64,000 nucleotides of DNA from Eunapius fragilis (lineage: Eukaryota; Porifera; Demospongiae; Spongillida; Spongillidae). Under the pieces are notes generated by a model, which was not told where the DNA came from, did not search any database, and saw only the letters and a program-made list of their open reading frames with translations. Position numbers and translations under genes: made by a program. The stretch lies in NCBI GenBank assembly GCA_963681505.1, contig OY811972.1, positions 6,918,350 through 6,982,349 of the forward strand, read 5' to 3'. Positions 46,315-58,417 of this stretch are shown here, one piece after another. Positions within the stretch are counted from its first letter, which is position 1. The number at the start of each line of letters is the position of its first letter.

Positions 46315-48453
46315 ATGTCGCGGGCGAGGGCAGCTGCAGTGCTGACACTCCTGGCTCTAGGTAAAAGGGTTCAGGGGTGTATATCAGCTAATGACCCTGT
46401 ATAACTTTGGTTTGTTTATAGCCATTGCCTCAAGGGGCACTTTAATTTGCAAATGTGCCAGAAGCTATGTATCCGTGGTAGCCCTGGCAAAATGCGATGA
46501 GACGACCAGCACTTGCGAGGGAGCCGACGCGTGTGGCCTCTCCGCTACAAAGCTTCCCAACGACATCGTCCAGATGTCTTGGTTCTGCCTTTATTTTAAT
46601 GACCCCATCGATTGGTTCAGCGACCAGAGTTTTTGCCGCGGTGTCGGGTCGAGCGCGCGGAGGTTGCAGCTGTGTTGCTCAAACTACAGCATGTGCAACG
46701 AAGACCTCAACGCAACGTTTCCCACGCCCCTCTCCCCAACGACGATCGTCCAAAGTACGTGCGAGTGATATCATAGAATGATACGGGTGGTTTTTTATTT
46801 GTTCGTTTTTTATAATTTTAATACACTGTTGCTTCTCACACCCTGCCCACAGCACTACGTCCAAGTCCCACCCCAAGCTCCACCCACACCCCGCTCGCGT
46901 TCCCCGCTGTACCAATGCACTACCTGGTGACTCTAGTGCTCACTCCTGTGCTGATCTTTTCCATCTCCCTCATCGTGGCTGTGCTCATATGGCTGAAGAG
47001 GAAGCACCGTCACACCAGCACCATCCCAGACAATGCCAGCTCTGGCAGTGGATCGGGGAAACCCTACTTGGTCGCCCGCACCGTCTCCAGGGCGATAAAC
47101 CTCCGGGACATCGTCCTGGGTCACGGCCGGTTCGGCCTGGTGCACCTCGGCTACTACCTCAGGGAACCGGTCGCTGTGAAGAGGTTCCGCAGCAGCAATG
47201 AGAGGTCGTGGAGGTGTGAGATGCTCGCCTTCGACCACTGCATGCACCACGACGCCATTGTAGGCTTTGTGGCCAGCGACATGTTCAGCCTGGACGGGTG
47301 CACCGAGTACTGGCTGGTCACCCGCTACCACCCCTACGGCTCCTTACACAGCTATATGAGGAGGAGGGAGGGGACGGAGGGGGGAGGAGTGGGAGGGGGA
47401 GGAGTGGGAGGGGGAGGAGGGGATGCTACCTGCACTCTCTCCAAGGCCGATCTCCTGAGGATGGCATCATCGGCTTGCTCTGGTCTCGTCCACCTCCACA
47501 CCCCCATCGTTGGGGTCAGGTCAAAGCCCATCATGGCACACAGGGACTTGAAGAGCTCCAACATACTGGTGAAGTCCGACCTCACATGTTGCATCGCCGA
47601 CATGGGTCTTGCCGTCTTTGATGGGTGCAGTCTGGAGGAGGAGGAGCTACAGGGCCCCAACTCTCGGGGGACCAGGAGGTACATGTCCCCAGAGATCCTC
47701 ACGGCTGGATCCTTCCCCCAAAAGATGAGTGTGGACAGTCTGGTCAGGTTCTATGTGCACGCTGATGTCTACGCGATGGCCCTGGTCATTTGGGAGATGT
47801 GCAGAAGGACGGTGACTGATACTGGTAATTGGGAGTTATGCATACGAGTGTCATCTGTATGCAACCAAAAGGGCGTTCATTAACCCAGTTCGATCATCTG
47901 TCACATTCATCATGCTCCTTAACACATATACCCCTCCCCCTGCTGGTCTCTGTCCCTATAAACTATCCTTACTGCTTTCCGTTCCCTACCTTCCCCACCC
48001 TCCCCCTATGCACAGGGGAGTGTGACTCATGTGCTGTTCCATATGAGGACATGGTGCCCCCAGACCCATCACTGGAGGACATGAGGAGGGTGGTGTGTGT
48101 ACAAGGCATGCAACAGCGCCCACCTATCTCTGAGCACTGGAGCAAGGACAAGGTAAGGGAGAATAATGTGTGATCAGAACCACACATAGTCTCACACCTC
48201 ATCTCCCCCTCCCTCGCTTCATTCACCTCCCCCTCATCCCTCACTCCCTCACCCATCCCCCTCACCCATCCCCCCCCCCACCTTACCCCACCTTCCCTCA
48301 CCCACACCATTACTTTCCCCGTCTCTTCAGGTTCTGTCTGAAGTGGTGGAGCTGATGAAGGAATGCTGGAGGGACTGTCCCCATGCCAGGCCATCATCCG
48401 TTTACCTCAAATACACACTGTCAGCACTCTCCTCCAGTAGCCTTCCCTTGTAA
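46315..48453 (+). CDS. TGF-beta receptor type I (ALK-like serine/threonine kinase)
   Basis: Exons 46315-46360, 46422-46754, 46853-47824, 48016-48152 and 48331-48453 give 536 residues in perfect phase, the usual size for the family. Signal peptide about 1-20 (AAAVLTLLAL). The ectodomain has exactly ten cysteines, including the CC box and CN (CCSNYSMCN, 100-108). Membrane span about 150-173. GS box SSGSGSGKP (189-197) followed by LVARTVSRAI marks type I and is the site type II receptors phosphorylate. Kinase: GHGRFG (216-221), VAVK lysine 236, helix-C Glu 249, HRDLKSSN (356-363), DMG 376-378, SPE in place of APE, and C-terminal DLVP-like DMVPPDPSLEDMRRVVC. Substrates would be SMADs. Odd: a glycine-rich insert at about 299-317 between lobes, and DMG where DLG or DFG is usual. 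Confidence 0.95.
47382..47432 (+). repeat. GGGAGGA repeat coding the Gly insert
   Basis: GGAGGAGTGGGAGGG units encode GGGVGGGGVGGGGG inside the kinase. Length could vary by slippage. Confidence 0.85.
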
Positions 48454-50545
48454 ATGGTGTCCATCACCTAACCTCTGCTTCATGCATCCTTGATGGGACT
48501 TAACCACACCCTCAATCCATTCCTGACAGTGGGATTTCCTTGGACACAAATTATAATTGCCACAGCTGTCCTGTTCTTGTTTAGTGATTGATGTCGGAAA
48601 GGAGAGATGGGAGGAACTGGTGGGGTGGGCTGGGGATGAGGCAACTTATGTTGTGGGCTTGGGATGAGGTAACTTGTGGGATGAGACAATTTGTGGAGTG
48701 AAATGGGGAGGAGGAAGAAGGAGGTGTGGATATAATGTAAGCACACAAGTCAAATCAATTCCTGTGTGTCCACAAGTACCACTGTATGACAGGTTCCCTA
48801 TAATCTAGAATTGTCTATTCACTACTCCCCAGACCACACCTTCTGTTCTACCGCCATTATTCACCATCAGATATGGCAGCAGCAATATAATTATACAAAA
48901 TAATAATGGAGTAGAAAAAGCAGATCTTGAAACAGTAGAATACACTGATACTTGCACACGACTCATGAGGTCATAGGTCACGTGTGAGTGTGACTTTTCT
49001 TCCTCCCCCTCCTCCTCCCCTATAATTAAAAGGGGCGGATGCAGAAATTGAATGAAGGGGTATCCATAATGAATTTTTAATGAGGGGAGGGGCGCAATAG
49101 CAGCAAGGGGGTATGCGGGAGCGCTGTATGCTACCCAAACCCCGCCCCAGGATCCAACGCTTTTCGCGTCGTATCATTATAAGTTAGCGCAGTTTAAATG
49201 CAACTGAATGGAATGAAATGGTCATCGTGATTTGTGTGCACATGATGTACTTAGCTCAGTTGCATTGCATTTTTTAACTATGTCAAGTTAGAAAGTACTT
49301 CATTTCATATATGGGGGATCGAAACGGGTTAATTCCGATTCTTAGGCCTCTACAAATTCTTTCTTACGCTTTTGAAATTGGATAGAGTAGAATGGTCCGG
49401 TATGAATGTCTAATTACGCGTATATTTCATCTGTATGCGGCGCCAGCTCGTTTCATATTACTGCGTTAAGTCCATGTATTGGTGCAAACATTATCTGTTC
49501 AAAACCCATGCTACATAATGCTGAATCATGTGTAATGCATTATGTAGCATTTATGTAATGCATTACTTAGTCCTTTGTCATTACCTCACCATAATTTTCG
49601 CTCAAACTTTTTCTCAATCAGAGTTATACACATTTGGAATTCATTACCAGACTCTGTGGTTACAGCATCCTCCGAAGCAATATTTAGGTCTAAACTCAGC
49701 AATGTAGACTTGTCTCCATTTTGTAAATGTTACCCATTTTAGGACCGGCAGAATATTAGTGCATATTCATTTATGCCATTACTTGCCATTGTGTAATATA
49801 TGTACACATAAATTGTTATTATTATTAGTATTATTATTTATGCAAAGCCTAGAAGCAAAATTCTCAACACAGCAACATATATATCATATGGAGAAATCGC
49901 CCATACATCGGCGGTCATCTTGCATTTTATTTCAAATTGAATTCTAAAATAACCTGAATACACGCTGTATTTTTCAACGTAATACAAAATTACTATCGCT
50001 GGTATTTTAATTACTATTGCAGGTAATTTTAATTTCAACACTTCAATAACTACCAGCAGCAGCAGTTCGTTAATAAACTCATATCTCATGCACCCTACGC
50101 CAGCCCCACCTCATCCGACGAGGGGTGGATGCGCATCAATTAGCATAGACGACCAACCACAAGTTTGTACAGGTGAGTTATTTACAATTTCGGATTGTAA
50201 CTAAGAACAGAATGGCATATTGTTACTGTTACAAAGCGGCGGATATGCATCAGTACTAGGCTTTCATATTCTAGTAGTTTAAAATAACGCGCTGACACCG
50301 ATGGGGGCCGTGGGGACTGCGATATCCCATACTGTACTCCTTCCAGCCAATCAATTTGCTCCACCCCCCCCCCCCTCCCCCTCCCCAATTCAGGAACGTC
50401 AGTATACCACCAACATCATGACATCATCCTTTGATAACCTGTCTGAAAATACACATAGCCGTCCCGTATAAAAGTTAGGAGCGCATATTTTCTCACGTAT
50501 AGGCCTAATAGGGGTGACCCCCTGCGGTGAAAGGAACGGCAATTA
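48454..50545. other. Mostly non-coding region downstream of the receptor
   Basis: Holds a hAT-like end (GGGGCGGATGCAGAAATT, about 49033) and a small hairpin, TGCTACATAATGC with its complement (49508-49553). No gene supported. Confidence 0.4.
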
Positions 50546-50549
50546 TTTA

Positions 50550-50728
50550 GGGGGCGTCTCCAAACTATTGTGGTCATTTTGACGTCATTGATATCGAAGG
50601 TTATGGGAGGCCCGCCGCCATTTTTTTGGGTCAGTACATCGGATAACGTCACGAGCCTGAACCCCCCCCCCCCTCCCCCCAACGTCAAAATAACGTTAAC
50701 TTTTCCAAAATAATTTGGAGACGCCCCC
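50550..50728. mobile_element. PIF/Harbinger-type MITE
   Basis: 179 bp with inverted ends GGGGGCGTCTCCAAACTATT and the complement of GGGGGCGTCTCCAAATTATT, flanked by TTA on both sides (50547-50549 and 50729-50731). TTA duplication is typical of Harbinger. Confidence 0.85.
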
Positions 50729-50785
50729 TTAATGTGTGAGTATCTAGTATTCTAAAATTTTGCTTCTGTCTTGTGGCTTCTTAGG

Positions 50786-52395
50786 GTGCTTCAATATGTA
50801 TTTACATGTATGCTATGCTCTTTACATCTACCATGGTATGGTGCTTGGGTTTTAGCATACTGGCTTCATTTCCTGGGAAACATCAGCTTGTATGACTTCA
50901 GGCAACATGACCACCATGTGATCAAGCATATAGGTGAGTTAAATGTAATGTTGTCCTGCACAGTATTATACTCACCATCACACACATAACCCTAACAACT
51001 GTGCACTCCAAGTTCACAAAACACACAGGCACACTCAGAATTCTATATTACTCGCCCAACACACCGGATAACCCCCAACATGAGTGTACACTCCAAGCAT
51101 ACACAACTATATGACCCCATCAGCATACACACCTAACTCATACTTTCCACCAACCACACACGAGTACACACTAACAACAGTGTGTACATTCCCAATGACC
51201 CTACACAACAGTATAGTTTCATTGATGGGGCGGGAGTGCCCCACACCTCCCGTGTTTTTGCCCCCTCTTTGGCAATAAAGGGATAACAAGTTACATGCAC
51301 AAGTACAGAATTGGCTCGCTTGGTATATATGTTTCAACTTAACATTTGTATCTCCTCCCCCCCCCCCCACTAATGTTCTTTCCTGATGATGGGTTGTGTC
51401 ACTTGTTATTCCTTAATAATAGCATGTACATACCAGGTTACACCACTGACACACAAGCACAGTGTATAGCCGGCCAACCACCAAACCTACACATCTCGTT
51501 AGGCCAACATGAGTTTTATTCACACACATACAGACACACACACAGACACACACACACACACATGCATACATTGCACACCAATAGCTCTACACATCAGCCC
51601 ACACTAGAACAGTGAACATCACAGTGAACACTACCACCAGCACACAGTCCCACTGTAGTAACCTAACAACCCAACTGCCTCGCAATTCCGAATGCTATCG
51701 GTAAATCGCAATCTCTTTGGACACTACACAATCTAATAATAGTGCATACCAACTGAATCAATACACTGCAAGGGTATAAATACATAACAACTGAAAAGTC
51801 CACCAATGGGATTTGTCCACGACTCCTGTCACAGGTGAACTCTACAAATCCCATTGGTCCATCAAAGCTAAGCTTGCATGTACTTGCCTATGCTTGCCTG
51901 TGCTTGCATTCTTGCACCAGTATTTGACACCTTAATTATGACAACCACACAGTGGTCAGGATACCATACCCACATACTGGGTTTCTGTGAGGAGGTGGAA
52001 TAAATTTTTTTTTGCTAAGGCAACCCTGTGGGTTGTATCACTTATTGCCAAGGAGAGCCAACAATACGGCAAATGTCCATACACCAACAACTCATATGTA
52101 AAGGCATGCACTACATGTAACCATAGAGATGTATCACACATGCAGTTCCCTTCATACATGTACCCATAATCCATATAGTGTGTTCTTAGCCTACCCTTAT
52201 CAGAGATTATCTGCCCCACATAAAGGAGTAGGGATTAACAGGCTAACAGTTTCTTTTTATTTATTTTTCCTACTCTACATAATATACTCCCTAGGTGGCT
52301 GTATGGTCAATGTGACACAGGCAGCAGGACAAAAAGCTTCAGCAGCAACTCAAATAGAAGGGACATTGCACAGGCTTTGTGTGGTCATCAACTAG
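50786..52395 (+). CDS. Possible small two-exon gene
   Basis: An exon-like stretch, about 50786-50931, encodes QYVFTCMLCSLHLPWYGAWV and LAYWLHFLGNISLYDFRQ, ending at a GTGAGT donor. A second stretch from about 52294, after CTCCCTAG, continues the phase with GGCMVNVTQAAGQKASAATQ and LHRLCVVIN then TAG. No start exon was found. The intervening 1.3 kb holds a CA repeat and a solo-LTR-like insertion. Family unknown. Confidence 0.3.
51520..51572. repeat. CA/ACAC microsatellite
   Basis: ACACACACAGACACACACAC and similar. Confidence 0.85.
51654..51968 (+). mobile_element. Solo-LTR-like element, copy 2
   Basis: 315 bp, TGTAGTAACC to GGATACCATA, flanked by CCCAC on both sides (51649-51653 and 51969-51973). 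The same family as 40558-40865, in the opposite orientation. Confidence 0.8.
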
Positions 52396-52399
52396 CTTA

Positions 52400-52735
52400 C
52401 AAGGCTCTGCGGACTTCATGTGAGGCATGCATGTAGATTTGTGGTGTGCCAATGGATCTATGATCTGTGCATGTGAATGTGGATAGTTACTGAATATTCT
52501 GGTAACTTTCGACAATGGTGGACTTGCTGAAAGCAAACAGGAGCTTGGTCTTTTAGATAAGAACTATATAGGTAGTTGTGGGTGATAATACTTTTAAAAC
52601 TTGATCTGCTGAGTGTTTAGGGGGGGCACAGGTGTGTGTGTGGCAAGGAGGCGGGGCCGAATCGCCTTGGGGAGAGGGAGGGGGGGGGGGGGGCACACCT
52701 CTCGCCCAGCAAAAAAAAGTACACAAAACTGCACT
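52400..52735. other. Non-coding stretch
   Basis: G-rich tract at 52620-52695; no gene. Confidence 0.4.
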
Positions 52736-52737
52736 CC

Positions 52738-54965
52738 AGCTTCAGTGAAGATGATGTGAATAATTTCTTTTGGGGGTCATAAGTTGGTCAGGCATTGGGG
52801 AACTATGTGCCATCCTCAAACTGTCATCAGAATGTCTGGATCCACTTTAGAACAGGTGACATCCATCTTCAGTGAAGATACGTGAATAATTTCATTTGGG
52901 GGTCACTCACAAGTCATTGGGGAACTACATGTACGCCTGGCGTTGGGTTCCCCATCCTTACATGTCGGTGTGTACATGTGTGTACATGTGAGAATGGGGA
53001 ACCCAATGTCACACTAGAGCAATTGTATATTGGATCAACACAGCTTTTGCCAACACCCCTTCAGATTGTTTTCAAATTTGCATATATAAAAGATCCTAAT
53101 GTAACTATGTTATATGCACATTTTCACTTTCAACTTCACTTTGGTTCATGAATAATAATTAATCAAAGTTGGGAATTTTGCAAATTTTGAGTTGGACAAG
53201 ATATTTTTGCAAAGCTGTAGCACTGCAATGCTTGCTGTGATGGTGATTCAGTTGACATGAAGTTAAAGTATTTTCCATATAGGTCCACCACAATGCTAAA
53301 CTGTTTAATGATTTTAAATTAACTCCAGAGCCTTTCTGGTTAAGGTGGACAGTTCGTGATATCTCAAAAAGTGGTGTTTAAATTTTTTTATTTTTTGTGC
53401 ATAATGATGGGGTGTGTTATGATACATCTGCATACTAAAAATCACTTTGGGGATTGCATTATATGGAGAGGTGCAAGTTATTTAGTCTTTAAAAAGTCAT
53501 GTTTCTTTGATGTACCGCTTGACCACAAAGTTTACACAGCCATGTTGCATACACCAGATGCACGTACCAGTATGGAATAATAACGAATTGGCTGTTGATG
53601 CTCGCGCCTATGAGCCAGCCATCACCCATCAAGTGAGCGCGCATGCATGCGGATGTAAACGCTAATTTAGTCGATCAAGCGCCGTGCTGGTAACATTTTA
53701 ACCCCATCCATTATCTTTGTGGGATTTGAACGCGAGGCTTTGTTTGTGGAGCAAAAAGACCCGCTGCAAACATGATTGCATCTATATGATAAGCAACGTT
53801 CATAGCGTTATGCGTCGTCTTTACTAGAGCAGACTTATTGTCGGCGCTATGAATTCTTGATTCTAACGAATTCAACAGAGTTACTCATTGGATTCTTTGG
53901 AATCAAGATTATATAGCGCCGACAATAAAAGTCTGCTCTAGTAAAGACGACGCATAATGCTATGAACGTTGCTTATCATATAGATGCAATCATGTTTGCA
54001 GCGGGTCTTTTTGCTCCACAAACAAAGCCTCGCGTTCAAATCCCACAAAGAAGATGGATGGGGTTAAAATGTTACCAGCACGGCGCTTGATCGACTAAAT
54101 TAGCGTTTACATCCGCATGCATGCGCGCTCACTTGATGGGTGATGGCTGGCTCATAGGCGCGAGCATCAACAGCCAATTCGTTATTATTCCATACTGGTA
54201 CGTGCATCTGGTGTATGCAACATGGCTGTGTAAACTTTGTGGTCAAGCGGTACATCAAAGAAACATGACTTTTTAAAGACTAAATAACTTGCACCTCTCC
54301 ATATAATGCAATCCCAAAGTGATTTTTAGTATGCAGGTGTATCATAACATACCCCATCATTATGCACAAAAAATAAAAAAATTTAAACACCACTTTTTGA
54401 GATATCACGAACTGTCCACTTTAACCAGAAAGGCTCTGGAGTTAATTTAAAATCATTAAACAGTTTAGCATTGGGGTGGACCTATATAGTAAATACTTTA
54501 ACTTCATGTCAACTGAATCACCATCACAGCAAGCATTGCAGTGCTACAGCTTTTCAAAAATATCTTGTCCAACTCAAAATTTGCAAAATTCCCAACTTTG
54601 ATTAATTATTATTCATGAACCAAAGTGAAGTTGAAAGTGAAAATGTGCATATAACATAGTTACATTAGGATCTTTTATATATGCAAATTTGAAAACAATC
54701 TGAAGGGGTGTTGGCAAAAGCTGTGTTGATCCAATATACAATTGCTCCCTAGTCCCCCAAAGCCTGACCTACTTGTGAGTGACTCCCGATAACATATCAT
54801 TTTCACTGAAGATGGATACCACCTCTGTAAGTTCTAAAGTGGATCCAGACATTCCCACAGGTGTGGGAACAGGGAACTGTCATCAGAATGTCTAGATCTG
54901 CTTTAGAACTTACAGAGGTGGGGTCACTTAGAAGTTGGGCAGGCATTGGGAACTATGTGTGGCAT
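52738..54965. repeat. Giant inverted repeat (foldback)
   Basis: Core arms 53017-53863 and 53900-54748 are near-identical complements of about 850 bp with a loop of about 36 bp (GAATCAAGA/TCTTGATTC at the neck). Weaker, gapped inverted similarity extends outward to about 52738 and 54965 (GTCATCAGAATGTCT, GATCCACTTTAGAA). No ORF of note; the short frames inside are not supported. Confidence 0.9.
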
Positions 54966-55510
54966 TGCGTTTCCCCTTACATGTACACTGTGGGAACAGG
55001 GAACTGTCAAATAGATTTAATTGTATCGCATTACATTTCAGAACAGCAAATTGCCCAAGCAGGAAAACTCAAGTGACGCAGTGTGTATGCATGTGTAGAA
55101 AGGTAATTTCATACATCATTTGTATATTGCACAACAGGCTGATAGGCTTGTGATAGAAAATATTACAATTGAATACACCCAAGTACACTGCTAAAGTATC
55201 CAGCAGACCTTTCAAAAGTATTTTCTATTCAGGATATGGTGGAAAGGTACATGTAAGTGGTGTATCAGATCAGTTGGTGATTTGTTCCCTATGAAGATAT
55301 CTGTAGTAGGTCAGTAAATATTTAGGATAAAATAGCATGCATTACTGTCTTTTTTAAAACTTGGTTTCATAAGAGATTGCTTTGGATAAGGTATGGCTTT
55401 GGTAGTGACATTAGTTTATTACCCTTTCTTGATTACTTGGATAGGAAACACTACTTCATTGCCCATCAATACTCATCGTAAAGCTGTTATCATACCTGAA
55501 GACAGTAGGA
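54966..55510. other. Non-coding stretch
   Basis: No gene seen. Confidence 0.4.
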
Positions 55511-55515
55511 TATGC

Positions 55516-55905
55516 TAAATGGTGATGCATATTTTTACCCCGCTCCAGTGCGTTGCAATGACAATAAAAGTGACACATTTTCGAATCAAAGTACCCCTGA
55601 CCACAATGATAGCAGTAATGACAACTTCATAGTAGTGAAAGAGGCTGTTTTGGTTCTAAGAATGTGGAGCACTTCCTGATCCCATCATACTACAACAAGC
55701 CAGATGTGGATGATATAAGTGGGGCTTACATCATTACATTATGTTCTTTCCCTCATTGAGAAGAGAACCGCTCTTGTCCTCACTGGAGGCACGGCCGCTC
55801 ATTCAATGCTACCATCTGCCTCAATTGCATCTAGGATGGACGACAGTAGTTCAACGTCTTTGTTGTCGCTGGAAAACCCAAGCATAGCGTCGTCTAAAAG
55901 TAGAG
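55516..55905 (+). pseudogene. Unrecognised coding-like remnant
   Basis: Overlapping frames give NGDAYFYPAPVRCNDNKSD, then SKNVEHFLIPSYYNKPDVDD, then MDDSSSTSLLSLENPSIASS. The composition looks protein-like but frames change, and a foldback element interrupts the end. Family unknown. Confidence 0.25.
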
Positions 55906-55908
55906 ATC

Positions 55909-56160
55909 AAGTAAATAATAATGTTCTCTAATGAGAGAGTTATTAGTATATAGGATTGACCAATGGTGGTGTAAAAAGGACGGAAACAAGAGTGACAGAA
56001 AAATTGAAATAAACCTGTATTTAGCCCATTCCTCAGGCATGCACTGTTATGTGCTAATTTTCCAGTACAATTTCTGTCACTCTTGTTACAGTGCTTTTTA
56101 CACCACCATTGGTCAATCCTATATACCAACAACTCTCTCATTAGAGAATGTTGATTTCAT
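55909..56160. mobile_element. Foldback element, copy F4 (hairpin only)
   Basis: Inverted arms of about 105 bp: AAGTAAATAATAATGTTCTC, GATTGACCAATGGTGGTG and GTAAAAAGGACGG are complemented on the right. It lacks the leading part seen in F1-F3. Confidence 0.8.
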
Positions 56161-56276
56161 TAGTTTTTTTTTCACCCTGTCATAGCAGAATCGTAGTCAA
56201 TGAAATGCAGGAAGAACGTATAGAATTTGGACGATCTCCTTTATCTCTTAATGCAAAAAAAAAACTTTAATAATAA

Positions 56277-56651
56277 TTATAATAATTGTACAAATATGTT
56301 GTATAGATTATAATCTGTCCTCGCCCGCACCCTTGTCTCCTGCGGGGACGTCCTCCTCCCCAGCTTCCCCGCCATGCTGGGTTGAGCCAGGTGGCAGTGG
56401 CCATGCAGGCCAGGGAGGGAGCACAGGCGGTGGTGGTACCGGCGGAAGCGCAGCTGGTGGTGGCAGCGGGGTATCGCTGCTAGTGGTGGTGGGTCCATAG
56501 CTGCTACTGGTAGTGGCGGGGGCTGGTTGTGGTGGAGTAGCGGGGCTTCTTCTCGTGGGGCGAAGAGGAGAGGAGTCAGAAGATGTATGTCATCCTCTTC
56601 CTCCTCCGACCCCTCATTATAAAAAAATCGACGAAGGTCTTCAGCTGCCAT
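56277..56651 (-). CDS. Proline-rich ORF, unrecognised
   Basis: A frame from ATG at 56651 reads MAAEDLRRFFYNEGSEEEED, then a proline-rich region. The neighbouring frame is also open and even more protein-like (TSSDTPLPPPAALPPVPPPP, GEEDVPAGDKGAG, stop). The true frame is uncertain: either a short frame change or a low-complexity by-product. Confidence 0.35.
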   Translation of the reverse strand: MAAEDLRRFFYNEGSEEEEDDIHLLTPLLFAPREEAPLLHHNQPPPLPVAAMDPPPLAAIPRCHHQLRFRRYHHRLCSLPGLHGHCHLAQPSMAGKLGRRTSPQETRVRARTDYNLYNIFVQLL

Positions 56652-57140
56652 CTACATGTATGTGACAGAGATTAAATTTTTTTTTTACGTTTTTCTTTTT
56701 TCAAGCAAGTTTACACGTGAATCTGCATAGTGTTATTAAAATTTACCTGTTTTTGCAAATTCAGCAGGTGCATGACTGACTTTTATACCATCAAAGCCTT
56801 AACATGTGTGCAGGCTGTGCTATAATTCTATTGGTCCAATTCCATCATATTAATGGCATGTGCTAAAATTTTATTGGTCAAATTTCAAAATGCTCCAAGC
56901 TAAACATGGGGTGTAGCCTACATGCAGTAGAGATGGTTAGTGTGGGAATTCAGGAAGTGAACTACATGACAGCATGTAGATCTGGGATAAGTGAACTACA
57001 TGGCTCTATGTATATTGATAAGGGATGTTTTCAGGTGGGGTAATATCTGTGGACAGGGTTATGAGTGTGGGGAGAAGGTCTGATTTTTTTCGAAGTATTC
57101 AAAAAGTAAGGTTCAGAGCCTGCAGTATGATACCTATGCC
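56652..57140. other. Non-coding stretch
   Basis: Nothing recognised. Confidence 0.35.
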
Positions 57141-57143
57141 CTA

Positions 57144-57386
57144 CTAAATTTTTCCTTCTGCATTTATCCCACGGATAGTTTTTAGCAATGACTTTTGAAT
57201 GAATACTTTTGCTCTCCATACACTTAGTGCTTTAGAAACCAATGCCTCTCCCCCATTCTTATTTATTGCTGCACGGGCAGATTTAGTAACAACCTTTTGA
57301 GCTAGCAATGGATGAGGCTTACAAATAGCATCATTTACTTTGCTTAGAAGCTCACTATACCTAAGAATAGCTTTCAAGACCACCAT
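57144..57386 (-). CDS. Unrecognised 80-codon ORF
   Basis: Reads LRYSELLSKVNDAICKPHPL then NKNGGEALVSKALSVWRAK. Alpha-helical and basic. No family recognised. It may belong with the minus-strand remnants at 57800-58440. Confidence 0.35.
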   Translation of the reverse strand: MVVLKAILRYSELLSKVNDAICKPHPLLAQKVVTKSARAAINKNGGEALVSKALSVWRAKVFIQKSLLKTIRGINAEGKI

Positions 57387-57652
57387 TATACTCCATTAAT
57401 GCATGAGATTTGGGTTCATACATGGAGTAGCTATATTGGAGAAGGATATGGTTGCAATAATTTAGTGTTAAGCACTTGCAACTGCAATTATATTCATACA
57501 GTTGAAACATACACAGTACGTAGTACATGGCTAGTCTAGGTGATAAGCCTTTTTATACATCACATTAAAACAATAGACACTACTGTACACACAGTTGAGT
57601 CACAATGCATGGTTTACATGTGAAGTGAATGGTTTTGTGCAGATCCGTGCTG

Positions 57653-57737
57653 CACATAGTCGGGCGGGCCCTACGTCCGCGTTTGGTCAGGGACAAGCCC
57701 GACCAAACGCGGTAGTAGGGCCGCCTGACTATGCTCT
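57653..57737. repeat. Short strong hairpin
   Basis: ATAGTCGGGCGGGCCCTACG and CGCGTTTGGTC are complemented after a loop of about 5 bp by GACCAAACGCG and AGGGCCGCCTGACTAT. Confidence 0.85.
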
Positions 57738-57789
57738 ACAAATGTTACATGCACAGCTTTTTAATGTTAATACAACTACAACATGCCAT

Positions 57790-58417
57790 AACATACTTTT
57801 GGGTGGTAGTGGTAAACTGTGACCCCTGCGGTACCGCGTCCTCTCGAAAGCACATTTAGCCAATCGGACAGCGGGGTCATTCCAATACCTACTCCTTTAG
57901 ATGCTTTAATGGCAGCTAAATTGTCCTCATATTTCTGCCTGCTAACAGCGCAGTTTTCCTCCAGGTCCTCTTCATATCGCCTTTTAGCAGCATGGCTCTC
58001 CTTAAGGTCTACTTCATGTCGCCACCTTTTAGCAGATTGCTTATAGATTCAATATCGGCCTTGTAGCTGTCGCGTACAGAGGCCTTCTTTTTTCGGGATT
58101 GGCCTTGTAGCTGTCGTGTACAGAGGCCTTCTTTTTTCGGGATTGGCCTTGTAGAGCCCTCGGGCTTTAGCTTTGTTCTCGTCTTGCTTTTGGAGGTTTT
58201 TGCTTGTTGCTTAGATCTCTTCCTGTGATTACGCAAGGCATTTTTAGAAAAACTAGCAACTTGCTAACGAGTTTTGCTTTGTTAAGTACTTTTTGCCCTC
58301 TATCCGTTCAGTAACTGGAAGGTTAAGACGTCGTGCCATTGCCTTGAGCTCTGGCAGTTTCATTTCCATCAGTTCTTGAGCCGTCATCTTGTGAGGCTGC
58401 TGATCACTAGCCAAAGT
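57790..58417 (-). pseudogene. SAP-like DNA-binding ORF remnant
   Basis: Minus strand. The N-terminal part TAQELMEMKLPELKAMARRL resembles a SAP or Rho-N helix-extended-helix motif. After a frame change come KNALRNHRKRSKQQAKTSKS and IPKKEGLCTRQLQGQ, then, after another, SAKRWRHEVDLKESHAAKRR and SRQKYEDNLAAIKASKG. A 44-bp tandem duplication lies in the basic part. Likely a decayed nucleic-acid-binding protein; element or host origin unknown. Confidence 0.45.
58061..58149. repeat. 44-bp tandem duplication
   Basis: Two copies of a unit starting GGCCTTGTAGCTGTCG and ending TTTTTTCGGGATT, differing at one base (C/T). 44 is not divisible by three, so the copies are read in different frames, and both stay open. 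Confidence 0.9.

Noticed and set aside
53356-53580. Short ORFs within the giant palindrome as genes
   Set aside because: No family signal, and the mirrored arm does not preserve a coding pattern.
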